Shown here one piece after another: positions 27,014-40,516 of a stretch of 64,000 bases of DNA. The translations under genes were made by a program, and so were the position numbers. The DNA is from Volvox africanus (taxonomy: Eukaryota > Chlorophyta > Chlorophyceae > Chlamydomonadales > Volvocaceae), in contig BSDZ01000087.1 in the NCBI GenBank assembly GCA_030268105.1, positions 1-64,000 of the forward strand, written 5' to 3'. The notes beneath the pieces are model-generated. The model saw only the letters and a program-made list of their open reading frames with translations, did not search any database and had not been told where the DNA came from. The number at the start of each line of letters is the position of its first letter. Within the stretch, counting starts at the first letter, position 1.

Positions 27014-29717
27014 GGCTGACCTGCCTGCACCATGTCCGTGAACATTTGTAAGGAATTTCCTAACTTGCGCCAAATAGATCGGCAGCGCTTCGTCTTGTTT
27101 CATTTTCAACGCATATATCTCTGCAATAAGTTGTGAATTTCATGCATCACTATTGGCGGCAAAAAAAGCTCCGATCCTGTCCCAGCCTCCTTTTGCATTC
27201 ACCGCAGCCAGGTGATAGTCCTGACGTTTTCGAGCATTATGGTCTTGACTTTGTGTAAAAGCCAGCAAAGCCCCTCAATGGGCCGTATACTTGCTCTGTC
27301 ATTCATTCGTATATGAGTGTTGCTCTTACTCGTGCGCTCCGGGAATCATTCGTTCGTATATGAGTGCTCTTCACATTCCAACACCAATAGTCAAAAATTT
27401 GTATTACAAAAAGTGGAAATGATAAAAAATAAATTTAGAATATGATACAAAATGCAATGAAACAAACAAGAGTGGCAAAATGTTCAAAGGCTTATTCAGC
27501 CGGCAGCATTATGATTTATGTACTGACGAAAATTTAAACATTCATCTAAAGAGCAATAATCATCGGCCAGATTGAAATCGTGTTATCACAAAAGAGTGCC
27601 CACATTTAAAACAAGCAACTCAAATGCATTGCAATGAGTAAAACACACAAAAGAGGTCAATATGCTAAACAACAACTTCAAAACTTTGAAAAGCAGGGTA
27701 AATGATGAGAAGCAGTTTCACCATTACGATTTTCTGTTTAGACGTTTAGACTTAAATTGTCATGTGAAGAAATAGTCAATGGCCATATGAAACTCCTTTA
27801 AATTGAGTATAAGCAACTGAAATGCAATGCAATAAGAGAATACACAAAAGAGAAGAACTTTAAAACGATGAAAAACTAAAAGGGTTATTGATAAAGCAAT
27901 TGCACAAGCAGTTTTACATTTCACAGCTGGCTCACAGCAAGCCGGGGTGACAATGGGCGTTACCACACTTAGCAGACGTGGATGCCTTACTCGGACTTCA
28001 CGTTGATCCCCTTCCATCCATCCTTAATCAATTCCTTCAAGCTTCCTACTTCGACCCTTCCATATCTCCTGTTCCATTCCTCCTTCGTTTGTTGTGTGTG
28101 CCCTGTTGAGTCACACCCACAAACCCTCTTCTCATGTAATCTTGCAAGGCAAGTTTCGCATCCTCTGCTTGCAACATGCCGTCCTCTCAGTGCTCTGATG
28201 GCTTGCATGGTTCATGCCTGTTTCTGGGCACCATAATTGTCCTGTTGTGCCGGGCGAATGCAGTACTCGGGTCTTGGGGCAATGCCTGATACCACCCCTG
28301 CCGGACTGCTTTCTGTGAACCGCCTTGCCTAGCTTGTCCAACATTTGATGCTATAATGATTTCTGCTTCATCCACTGGCCTGGCGTGAGCCATGCCGACA
28401 AATCCGCACTCTTGCTTGATGGCGGATACACTTCGCATTCCAACTTGTACAAATATCCCTTCCGGCACCCCGACAGCACCACTCTGTCACATATGCACAC
28501 GTACACCAATTGGTCCCCAAAACTAATTTTTCCTCCATTTTCGCCCAATGATGCAACGGATATCACTTTACATAGCTGCTCGGTACCACGTAAACATTGT
28601 AATTGTGACTGTGGCGTTCGGACGGCAAGACGGTGCCAATTTTAACGTGCCAATGGCTGTGGGTCGCATGACTCCTCCGTTCATGCTCATAATGTCAAAC
28701 TTATCTCTCTCGTTGATTTGACCACGTCTGTTAGATCCGTTTCATCATAAGTGATGTGGTGAGCTGCTCCTGAGTCCATGCACCATCCTTGCACCTTGCT
28801 GTGCTGTGACCCCACAAATGCATAGTTATCTGGGTGATCCATCCTGCGGCCTCCTGCATCACCACGTCGCCCTTGATTCCTTTCTTGTTCTGTCATTGGT
28901 CGACTTTTTGCAGTGTGATATTCGCTGTTACTTTGCATTTGCCTTCCGCTGACCTTGGTGGCATGCTGCTGCTTGCAATGTTGCGTCTGTCACCTGTCCA
29001 TTCATCTTCACGACGATGGTATTGCGACTGCTGTGAATTGAATTTGGATCTCTCTTGAAACTCCGGCGGTGACCACGTTAAGGATGTGTCCGGCCATATT
29101 GGCCAACACAACGAGCCCCTTTGTGGGTCACGCCCGAATATTTTGCCTTTCCAACCTGGAAATCGGCTACCGCCGAATCGCCTGTGCACCCATTTCACGC
29201 CTATATCCTCCACCACAATTGCTCTGTCATTGCTCCACGCACCGCCTCGTCCTGTGCCCACAAACGCGACTGACTCGCTTTTCGGGTTTTCCTACATCCA
29301 TCCGCCTTTCGAACGCCAGCAATTGGGCGCTCACTCTTGTCTAAGTCAGCAAAGCGGCCGGCCCCTCACTGGAACGTATTACTTGCTCTGACAGTCTTTT
29401 ATATACGAGATTCGCTCACATTTCAACACCCCCCGTGAGTGACCACTCCGTCGATTCTCACGATCTACCCCTTACTGCCTCGTTCCCTGCAACCCTGCCC
29501 TGGGTCCACAGCCGCGTACTTGCGCTCGGGGCACATAACCTGTGACAAGTCAGCAAAGGCGCCCCTCCCTGGCCGTATAACTAGCTCTGACATTCCTTCG
29601 TATATTAGTGTTGCTCACATTCCAACAACGCTTAACCTGATAACTTTCAGAGTGGTAACTATCATTCCAAACCTATTTGTATGTCCTACCAGCAGGTTAA
29701 TCTCCCTCTCAGTTACT
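27014..29717. repeat. Array unit 11
   Basis: Complete, noisy unit. Diagnostic sites: TGTATTACA, CAAATGCATT, GAGTATAAGC, ACCACAC, AACACAACGAG. Indels are dense from 27.97 kb onward. Confidence 0.95.
28351..29193 (-). pseudogene. Copia protease segment, unit 11 copy
   Basis: Active site open in 28938-28687. A missing T near 28719 (TTGATTTGACC), rearranged bases near 28738 (GATCCGTTTCATC) and losses near 28567 and 28600 fragment the protease. The terminal part is open in 28566-28351. Confidence 0.72.
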
Positions 29718-32411
29718 GGCTGACCTGCCTGCACCATGTCCGTGAACATTTGTAAGGAATTTCCTAACTTGCGCCAATAGATCGGCAGCGCTTCGTCTTG
29801 TTTCATTTTCAACGCATATAATCTCTGCAATAAGTTGTGAATTTCATGCATCACTATTGGCGCAAAAAAAGCTCGATCCTGTCCCAGCCTCTTTTGCATT
29901 CACCGCAGGCCATGGTGATAGTCCTGAACGTTTTCGAGCATTATGGTCTTGACTTTGTGTAAAAGCCAGCAAAGCCCCGCAATGGGCCGTATTACTTGCT
30001 CTGTCATTCATTCGTATATGAGGTTGCTCTTACTCGTGCGCTCGGGAATCATTCGTTCGTATATGAGTGCTCTTCACATCCAAACACCAATAGTCAAAAA
30101 TTTGTATAACAAAAAAGTGGAAATGATAAAAATAAATTAGAATATGATACAAAAATGCAATGAAACAAACAAGAGTGGCAAAATGTTCAAAGGCTTATTC
30201 AGCCGCAGCATTATGATTTATGTACTGACGAAAATTTAAACATTCATCTAAAGAGCAATAATCATCGGGCCAGATTGAAATCGTGTTATCACAAAAGAGT
30301 GCTCACATTTAAAACAAGCAACTCAAATGCATTGCAATGAGTCAAACACACAAAAGAGTCCATTGCTAAACAACAACTTCAAACTTTGAAAAGCAGGGTA
30401 AATGATGAGAAGCAGTTTCACCATTACGATTTCTGTTAGACGTTTAGACTAAATTGTCATGTGAAGAAATAGTCAATGGCCATATGAAACTCCTTTAAAT
30501 TGAGTATAAGCAACTGAAATGCAATGCAATAGAGAAATACACAAAAGAGAAGAACTTTAAAACGATGAAAAACTAAAGGGTTATTGATAAAGCAATTGCA
30601 CAAGCAGTTTACATTTTCACAGCCTGGCTCACAGCAAGCCGGGGTGACAATGGGCGTTACCACACTTAGCAGACGTGGATGCCTTACTCGACTTCACGTT
30701 GATCCCCTTCAATCCATCCTTAATCAATTCCTTCAAGCTTCCTACTTCGACCCTTCCATATCTCCTGTTCCATTCCTCCTTCGTTTGTTGTGTGTGCCCT
30801 GTTTGAGTCACACCCACAAACCCTCTTCTCATGTAATCTTGCAAGGCAGTTTCGCATCCCTGCTTGCACATGCCGTCCTCTCAGTGCTCTGATGGCTTGC
30901 ATGGTTCATGCCTGTTTCTGGGCACCATAATTGTCCTGTTTGTGCCGGGCGAATGCAGTACTCGGGTCTTGGGGTCAATGCCTGATACCACCCCCTGCCG
31001 GACTGCTTTCTGTGAACCGCCCTTGCCTAGCTTGTCCAACATTTTGATGCTATAATGATTTTGCTTCATCCACTGGCCTGGCGTGAGCCATGCCGACAAA
31101 TCCGCACTCTTGCTTGATGGCGGATACCACTTCGCATTCCAACTTGTACAAATATCCCTTCCGGCAACCCCGACAGCACCACTCTGTCACATATGCACAC
31201 GTACACCAATTGGTCCCCAAAACTAATTTTCCTCCATTTTCGCCCAATGATGCAACGGATATCACCTTTACATAGCTGCTCGGTACCACGTAAACATTGT
31301 TAATTGTGACTGTGGCGTTCGGACGGCAAGACGGTGCCAATTTTAACGTGCCAATGGCTGTGGGTCGCATGACTCCTCCGTTCATGCTCATAATGTCAAA
31401 CTTATCTCTCTCGTTGATTTTGACACCGTCTGTTAGATCCGTTCATCATAAGTGATGTGGTGAGCTGCTCCTGAGTCCATGCACCATCCTTGCACCTTGC
31501 TGTGCTGTGACCCCACAAATGCATAGTTATCTGGGTGATCCATCCTGCGGCCTCCTGCATCACCACGTCGCCCTTGATTCCTTTCTTGTTCTGTCATTGG
31601 TCGACTTTTTGCAGTGTGATATTCGCTGTTACTTTGCATTTGCCTTCCCGCTGACCTTGGTGGCATGCTGCTGCTTGCAATGTTGCGTCTGTCACCTGTC
31701 CATTCATCTTCACGACGATGGTATTGCGACTGCTGTGAATTGAATTTGGATCTCTCTTGAAACTCCGGCGGTGACCACGTTAAGGATGTGTCCGGCCAAA
31801 TTGGCCAACACAACGAGCCCCTTTGTGGTCACGCCCGAATATTTTGCCTTTCCAACCTGGAAATCGGCTACCGCCGAATCGCCTGTGCACCCATTCACGC
31901 CTATATCCTCCACCACAATTGCTCTGTCAATTGCTCCACGCACCGCCTCGTCCTGTGCCCACAAACGCGACTGACTCGCTTTTCGGGTTTCCTACATCCA
32001 TCCGCCTTTCGAACGCCCAGCAATTGGGCGCTCACTCTTGTCTAAGTCAGCAAAGCGCCGGCCCCTCACTGGAACGTATTACTTGCTCTGACAGTCTTTT
32101 ATATACGAGATTCGCTCACATTCCAACACCCCCCGTGAGTGACACTCCGTCGATTCTCACGATCTACCCCTTACTGCCTCGTCCCTGCAACCCTGCCCTG
32201 GTCCACAGCCGCGTACTTGCGCTCGGGGCACATAACCTGTGAAAAGTCAGCAAAGCGCCCCTCCCTGGGCGTATAACTAGCTCTGACATTCATTCGTATA
32301 TTAGTGTTGCTCACATTCCAACAACGCTTAACCTGATACTTTCAGAGTTGTAACTATCATTCCAAACCTATTTGTATGTCCTACCAGCAGGTTATCTCCC
32401 TCTCAGTTACT
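29718..32411. repeat. Array unit 12
   Basis: Complete unit, very noisy in its first 0.9 kb (29.7-30.65 kb). Diagnostic sites: TGTATAACA, CAAATGCATT, GAGTATAAGC, ACCACAC, GGCAGTTTCG, AACACAACGAG. Confidence 0.95.
31050..31891 (-). pseudogene. Copia protease segment, unit 12 copy
   Basis: The linker and active site are open from 31813 to 31433, breaking at GATCCGTTC (near 31437, one C missing). The protease continues from 31391. A missing T near 31229 and an extra A near 31166 (GGCAACCCC) disturb the terminal part. Confidence 0.76.
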
Positions 32412-35111
32412 GGCTGACCTGCCTGCACCATGTCCGTGAACATTTGTAAGGAATTTTCCTAACTTGCGCCAAATAGATCGGCAGCGCTTCGTCTTGTTTC
32501 ATTTTCAACGCATATATCTCTGCAATAAGTTGTGAATTTCATGCATCACTATTGGCGGCAAAAAAGCTCCGATCCTGTCCCAGCCTCCTTTTGCATTCAC
32601 CGCAGCCAGGTGATAGTCCTGAACGTTTTCGAGCATTATGGTCTTGACTTTGTGTAAAAGCCAGCAAAGCCCCTCAATGGGCCGTATTACTTGCTCTGTC
32701 ATTCATTCGTATATGAGTGTTGCTCTTACTCGTGCGCTCGGGAATCATTCGTTCGTATATGAGTGCTCTTCACATTCCAACACCAATAGTCAAAAATTTG
32801 TATTACAAAAGTGGAAATGATAAAAAATAAATTAGAATATGATACAAAAATGCAATGAAACAAACAAGAGTGGCAAAATGTTCAAAGGCTTATTCAGCCG
32901 GCAGCATTATGATTTATGTACTGACGAAAATTTAAACATTCATCTAAAGAGCAATAATCATCGGCCAGATTGAAATCGTGTTATCACAAAAGAGTGCCCA
33001 CATTTAAAACAAGCAACTCAAAGACATTGCAATGAGTAAAACACACAAAAGAGTCAATATGCTAAACAACAACTTCAAAACTTTGAAAAGCAGGGTAAAT
33101 GATGAGAAGCAGTTTCACCATTACGATTTCTGTTTAGACGTTTAGACTTAAATTGTCATGTGAAGAAATAGTCAATGGCCATATGAAACTCCTTTAAATT
33201 GAGTATAAGCAACTGAAATGCAATGCAATAAGAGAAATACACAAAAGAGAAGAACTTTAAAACGATGAAAAACTAAAAGGGTTATTGATAAAGCAATTGC
33301 ACAAGCAGTTTTACATTTCACAGCTGGCTCACAGCAAGCCGGGGTGACAATGGGCGTTACCCACACTTAGCAGACGTGGATGCCTTACTCGACTTCACGT
33401 TGATCCCCTTCAATCCATCCTTAATCAATTCCTTCAAGCTTCCTACTTCGACCCTTCCATATCTCCTGTTCCATTCCTCCTTCGTTTGTGTGTGTGCCCT
33501 GTTTGAGTCACACCCACAAACCCTCTTCTCATGTAATCTTGCAAGGCAATTTCGCATCCCTGCTTGCACATGCCGTCCTCTCAGTGCTCTGATGGCTTGC
33601 ATGGTTCATTGCCTGTTTCTGGGCACCATAATTGTCCTGTTTGTGCCGGGCGAATGCAGTACTCGGGTCTTGGGGTCAATGCCTGATACCACCCCCTGCC
33701 GGACTGCTTTCTGTGAACCGCCTTGCCTAGCTTGTCCAACATTTTGATGCTATAATGATTTTGCTTCATCCACTGGCCTGGCGTGAGCCATGCCGACAAA
33801 TCCGCACTCTTGCTTGATGGCGGATACCACTTCGCATTCCAACTTGTACAAATATCCCTTCCGGCACCCCGACAGCACCACTCTGTCACATATGCACACG
33901 TACACCAATTGGTCCCCAAAACTAATTTTTCCTCCATTTTCGCCCAATGATGCAACGGATATCACCTTTACATAGCTGCTCGGTACCACGTAAACATTGT
34001 TAATTGTGACTGTGGCGTTCGGACGGCAAGACGGTGCCAATTTTAACGTGCCAAGGGCTGTGGGTCGCATGACTCCTCCGTTCATGCTCATAATGTCAAA
34101 CTTATCTCTCTCGTTGATTTTGACCACGTCTGTTAGATCCCGTTCATCATAAGTGATGTGGTGAGCTGCTCCTGAGTCCATGCACCATCCTTGCACCTTG
34201 CTGTGCTGTGACCCCACAAATGCATAGTTATCTGGGTGATCCATCCTGCGGCCTCCTGCATCACCACGTCGCCCTTGATTCCTTTCTTGTTCTGTCATTG
34301 TCGACTTTTTGCAGTGTGATATTCGCTGTTACTTTGCATTTGCCTTCCCGCTGACCTTGGTGGCATGCTGCTGCTTGCAATGTTGCGTCTGTCACCTGTC
34401 CATTCATCTTCACGACGATGGTATTGCGACTGCTGTGAATTGAATTTGGATCTCTCTTGAAACTCCGGCGGTGACCACGTTAAGGATGTGTCCGGCCATA
34501 TTGGCCAACAAACGAGCCCCTTTGTGGGTCACGCCCGAATATTTTGCCTTTCCAACCTGGAAATCGGCTACCGCCGAATCGCCTGTGCACCCATTCACGC
34601 CTATATCCTCCCACCACAATTGCTCTGTCAATTGCTCCACGCACCGCCTCGTCCTGTGCCCACAAACGCGACTGACTCGCTTTTCGGGTTTCCTACATCC
34701 ATCCGCCTTTCGAACGCCAGCAATTGGGCGCTCACTCTTGTCTAAGTCAGCAAAGGCGGCCGGCCCCTCACTGGAACGTATTACTTGCTCTGACAGTCTT
34801 TCATATACGAGAGTCGCTCACATTCCAACACCCCCCGTGAGTGACACTCCGTCGATTCTCACGATCTACCCTTACTGCCTCGTCCCTGCAACCCTGCCCT
34901 GGTCCACAGCCGCGTACTTGCGCTCGGGGCACATAACCTGTGAAAAGTCAGCAAGCGCCCCTCCCTGGGCCGTATAACTAGCTCTGACATTCATTCGTAT
35001 ATTAGTGTTGCTCACATTCCAACAACGCTTAACCTGATACTTCAGAGTTGTAACTATCATTCCAAACCTATTTGTATGTCCTACCAGCAGGTTATCTCCC
35101 TCTCAGTTACT
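32412..35111. repeat. Array unit 13
   Basis: Complete unit with few indels. Diagnostic sites: TGTATTACA, CAAAGACATT, GAGTATAAGC, ACCCACAC, GGCAATTTCG. CCAAGGGCTG near 34052 is shared with unit 2. Confidence 0.95.
33750..34592 (-). pseudogene. Copia protease segment, unit 13 copy
   Basis: Open from 34298 to 33750: active site, protease end and GCRKGYLYKLE up to the shared TAG. The linker is cut off by a missing G near 34300 (CATTGTCGAC versus CATTGGTCGAC). One substitution (TALGTLK for TAIGTLK) is shared with unit 2's CCAAGGGC variant. Confidence 0.82.
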
Positions 35112-37812
35112 GGCTGACCTGCCTGCACCATGTCGTGAACATTTGTAAGGAATTTTCCTAACTTGCGCCAAATAGATCGGCAGCGCTTCGTCTTGTTTCA
35201 TTTTCAACGCATATATCTCTGCAATAAGTTGTGAATTTCATGCATCACTATTGGCGGCAAAAAAAGCTCCGATCCTGTCCCAGCCTCCTTTTGCATTCAC
35301 CGCAGCCAGGTGATAGTCCTGAACGTTTTCGAGCATTATGGTCTTGACTTTGTGTAAAAGCCAGCAAAGCCCCTCAATGGGCCGTATTACTTGCTCTGTC
35401 ATTCATTCGTATATGAGTGTTGCTCTTACTCGTGCGCTCGGGAATCATTCGTTCGTATATGAGTGCTCTTCACATTCCAACACCAATAGTCAAAAATTTG
35501 TATAACAAAAAGTGGAAATGATAAAAAATAAATTAGAATATGATACAAAATGCAATGAAACAAACAAGAGTGGCAAAATGTTCAAAGGCTTATTCAGCCG
35601 GCAGCATTATGATTTATGTACTGACGAAAATTTAAACATTCATCTAAAGAGCAATAATCATCGGCCAGATTGAAATCGTGTTATCACAAAAGAGTGCCCA
35701 CATTTAAAACAAGCAACTCAAAGACATTGCAATGAGTAAAACACACAAAAGAGTCAATATGCTAAACAACAACTTCAAAACTTTGAAAAGCAGGGTAAAT
35801 GATGAGAAGCAGTTTCACCATTACGATTTCTGTTTAGACGTTTAGACTTAAATTGTCATGTGAAGAAATAGTCAATGGCCATATGAAACTCCTTTAAATT
35901 GAGAATAAGCAACTGAAATGCAATGCAATAAGAGAAATACACAAAAGAGAAGAACTTTAAAACGATGAAAAACTAAAAGGGTTATTGATAAAGCAATTGC
36001 ACAAGCAGTTTTACATTTCACAGCTGGCTCACAGCAAGCCGGGGTGACAATGGGCGTTACCCACACTTAGCAGACGTGGATGCCTTACTCGACTTCACGT
36101 TGATCCCCTTCAATCCATCCTTAATCAATTCCTTCAAGCTTCCTACTTCGACCCTTCCATATCTCCTGTTCCATTCCTCCTTCGTTTGTTGTGTGTGCCC
36201 TGTTTGAGTCACACCCACAAACCCTCTTCTCATGTAATCTTGCAAGGCAATTTCGCATCCCTGCTTGCACATGCCGTCCTCTCAGTGCTCTGATGGCTTG
36301 CATGGTTCATGCCTGTTTCTGGGCACCATAATTGTCCTGTTTGTGCCGGGCGAATGCAGTACTCGGGTCTTGGGGTCAATGCCTGATACCACCCCCTGCC
36401 GGACTGCTTTCTGTGAACCGCCTTGCCTAGCTTGTCCAACATTTTGATGCTATAATGATTTTGCTTCATCCACTGGCCTGGCGTGAGCCATGCCGACAAA
36501 TCCGCACTCTTGCTTGATGGCGGATACCACTTCGCATTCCAACTTGTACAAATATCCCTTCCGGCACCCCGACAGCACCACTCTGTCACATATGCACACG
36601 TACACCAATTGGTCCCCAAAACTAATTTTTCCTCCATTTTCGCCCAATGATGCAACGGATATCACCTTTACATAGCTGCTCGGTACCACGTAAACATTGT
36701 TAATTGTGACTGTGGCGTTCGGACGGCAAGACGTGCCAATTTTAACGTGCCAATGGCTGTGGGTCGCATGACTCCTCCGTTCATGCTCATAATGTCAAAC
36801 TTATCTCTCTCGTTGATTTTGACCACGTCTGTTAGATCCCGTTCATCATAAGTGATATGGTGAGCTGCTCCTGAGTCCATGCACCATCCTTGCACCTTGC
36901 TGTGCTGTGACCCCACAAATGCATAGTTATCTGGGTGATCCATCCTGCGGCCTCCTGCATCACCACGTCGCCCTTGATTCCTTTCTTGTTCTGTCATTGG
37001 TCGACTTTTTGCAGTGTGATATTCGCTGTTACTTTGCATTTGCCTTCCCGCTGACCTTGGTGGCATGCTGCTGCTTGCAATGTTGCGTCTGTCACCTGTC
37101 CATTCATCTTCACGACGATGGTATTGCGACTGCTGTGAATTGAATTTGGATCTCTCTTGAACTCCGGCGGTGACCACGTTAAGGATGTGTCCGGCCATAT
37201 TGGCCAACAAAACGAGCCCCTTTGTGGGTCACGCCCGAATATTTTGCCTTTCCAACCTGGAAATCGGCTACCGCCGAATCGCCTGTGCACCCATTCACGC
37301 CTATATCCTCCACCACAATTGCTCTGTCAATTGCTCCACGCACCGCCTCGTCCTGTGCCCACAAACGCGACTGACTCGCTTTCGGGTTTCCTACATCCAT
37401 CCGCCTTTCGAACGCCAGCAATTGGGCGCTCACTCTTGTCTAAGTCAGCAAAGCGGCCGGCCCCTCACTGGAACGTATTACTTGCTCTGACAGTCTTTTA
37501 TATACGAGATTCGCTCACATTCCAACACCCCCCGTGAGTGACACTCCGTCGATTCTCACGATCTACCCCTTACTGCCTCGTCCCTGCAAACCCTGCCCTG
37601 GTCCACAGCCGCGTACTTGCGCTCGGGGCACATAACCTGTGAAAAGTCAGCAAAGCGCCCCTCCCTGGGCCGTATAACTAGCTCTGACATTCATTCGTAT
37701 ATTAGTGTTGCTCACATTCCAACAACGCTTAACCTGATACTTTCAGAGTTGTAACTATCATTCCAAACCTATTTGTATGTCCTACCAGCAGGTTATCTCC
37801 CTCTCAGTTACT
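35112..37812. repeat. Array unit 14
   Basis: Complete unit. Diagnostic sites: TGTATAACA, CAAAGACATT, GAGAATAAGC, ACCCACAC, GGCAATTTCG, AACAAAACGAG. This is the same variant type as units 15, 18 and 19. Confidence 0.95.
36450..37290 (-). pseudogene. Copia protease segment, unit 14 copy
   Basis: Active site and most of the protease are intact. A missing G near 36733 (AGACGTGCC) shifts the frame before VYVVPSSYVK, which resumes in 36689-36450. A missing A near 37160 (TTGAACTCC) cuts the linker. Confidence 0.82.
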
Positions 37813-40516
37813 GGCTGACCTGCCTGCCACCATGTCCGTGAACATTTGTAAGGAATTTTCCTAACTTGCGCCAAATAGATCGGCAGCGCTTCGTCTTGTT
37901 TCATTTTCAACGCATATATCTCTGCAATAAGTTGTGAATTTCATGCATCACTATTGGCGGCAAAAAAAGCTCCGATCCTGTCCCAGCCTCCTTTTGCATT
38001 CACCGCAGCCAGGTGATAGTCCTGAACGTTTTCGAGCATTATGGTCTTGACTTTGTGTAAAAGCCAGCAAAGCCCCTCAATGGGCCGTATTACTTGCTCT
38101 GTCATTCATTCGTATATGAGTGTTGCTCTTACTCGTGCGCTCGGGAATCATTCGTTCGTATATGAGTGCTCTTCACATTCCAACACCAATAGTCAAAAAT
38201 TTGTATAACAAAAAGTGGAAATGATAAAAAATAAATTAGAATATGATACAAAAATGCAATGAAACAAACAAGAGTGGCAAATGTTCAAAGGCTTATTCAG
38301 CCGGCAGCATTATGATTTATGTACTGACGAAAATTTAAACATTCATCTAAAGAGCAATAATCATCGGCCAGATTGAAATCGTGTTATCACAAAAGAGTGC
38401 CCACATTTAAAACAAGCAACTCAAAGACATTGCAATGAGTAAAACACACAAAAGAGTCAATATGCTAACAACAACTTCAAAACTTTGAAAAGCAGGGTAA
38501 ATGATGAGAAGCAGTTTCACCATTACGATTTCTGTTTAGACGTTTAGACTTAAATTGTCATGTGAAGAAATAGTCAATGGCCATATGAAACTCCTTTAAA
38601 TTGAGAATAAGCAACTGAAATGCAATGCAATAAGAGAAATACACAAAAGAGAAGAACTTTAAAACGATGAAAAACTAAAAGGGTTATTGATAAAGCAATT
38701 GCACAAGCAGTTTTACATTTCACAGCTGGCTCACAGCAAGCCGGGGTGACAATGGGCGTTACCCACACTTAGCAGACGTGGATGCCTTACTCGACTTCAC
38801 GTTGATCCCCTTCAATCCATCCTTAATCAATTCCTTCAAGCTTCCTACTTCGACCCTTCCATATCTCCTGTTCCATTCCTCCTTCGTTTGTTGTGTGTGC
38901 CCTGTTTGAGTCACACCCACAAACCCTCTTCTCATGTAATCTTGCAAGGCAATTTCGCATCCCTGCTTGCACATGCCGTCCTCTCAGTGCTCTGATGGCT
39001 TGCATGGTTCATGCCTGTTTCTGGGCACCATAATTGTCCTGTTTGTGCCGGGCGAATGCAGTACTCGGGTCTTGGGGTCAATGCCTGATACCACCCCCTG
39101 CCGGACTGCTTTCTGTGAACCGCCTTGCCTAGCTTGTCCAACATTTTGATGCTATAATGATTTTGCTTCATCCACTGGCCTGGCGTGAGCCATGCCGACA
39201 AATCCGCACTCTTGCTTGATGGCGGATACCACTTCGCATTCCAACTTGTACAAATATCCCTTCCGGCACCCCGACAGCACCACTCTGTCACATATGCACA
39301 CGTACACCAATTGGTCCCCAAAACTAATTTTTCCTCCATTTTCGCCCAATGATGCAACGGATATCACCTTTACATAGCTGCTCGGTACCACGTAAACATT
39401 GTTAATTGTGACTGTGGCGTTCGGACGGCAAGACGGTGCCAATTTTAACGTGCCAATGGCTGTGGGTCGCATGACTCCTCCGTTCATGCTCATAATGTCA
39501 AACTTATCTCTCTCGTTGATTTTGACCACGTCTGTTAGATCCCGTTCATCATAAGTGATGTGGTGAGCTGCTCCTGAGTCCATGCACCATCCTTGCACCT
39601 TGCTGTGCTGTGACCCCACAAATGCATAGTTATCTGGGTGATCCATCCTGCGGCCTCCTGCATCACCACGTCGCCCTTGATTCCTTTCTTGTTCTGTCAT
39701 TGGTCGACTTTTTGCAGTGTGATATTCGCTGTTACTTTGCATTTGCCTTCCCGCTGACCTTGGTGGCATGCTGCTGCTTGCAATGTTGCGTCTGTCACCT
39801 GTCCATTCATCTTCACGACGATGGTATTGCGACTGCTGTGAATTGAATTTGGATCTCTCTTGAAACTCCGGCGGTGACCACGTTAAGGATGTGTCCGGCC
39901 ATATTGGCCAACAAAACGAGCCCCTTTGTGGGTCACGCCCGAATATTTTGCCTTTCCAACCTGGAAATCGGCTACCGCCGAATCGCCTGTGCACCCATTC
40001 ACGCCTATATCCTCCACCACAATTGCTCTGTCAATTGCTCCACGCACCGCCTCGTCCTGTGCCCACAAACGCGACTGACTCGCTTTTTCGGGTTTCCTAC
40101 ATCCATCCGCCTTTCGAACGCCAGCAATTGGGCGCTCACTCTTGTCTAAGTCAGCAAAGCGCCGGCCCCTCACTGGAACGTATTACTTGCTCTGACAGTC
40201 TTTTATATACGAGATTCGCTCACATTCCAACACCCCCCGTGAGTGACACTCCGTCGATTCTCACGATCTACCCCTTACTGCCTCGTCCCTGCAACCCTGC
40301 CCTGGTCCACAGCCGCGTACTTGCGCTCGGGGCACATAACCTGTGAAAAGTCAGCAAAGCGCCCCTCCCTGGGCCGTATAACTAGCTCTGACATTCATTC
40401 GTATATTAGTGTTGCTCACATTCCAACAACGCTTAACCTGATACTTTCAGAGTTGTAACTATCATTCCAAACCTATTTGTATGTCCTACCAGCAGGTTAT
40501 CTCCCTCTCAGTTACT
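37813..40516. repeat. Array unit 15
   Basis: Complete unit, same variant type as unit 14. A few one-base indels remain, for example near 38280, 38467 and 40083. Confidence 0.95.
39152..39994 (-). pseudogene. Copia protease segment, unit 15 copy
   Basis: All 280 codons are open, ending at the shared TAG. This is the first fully open copy from the left. Confidence 0.85.
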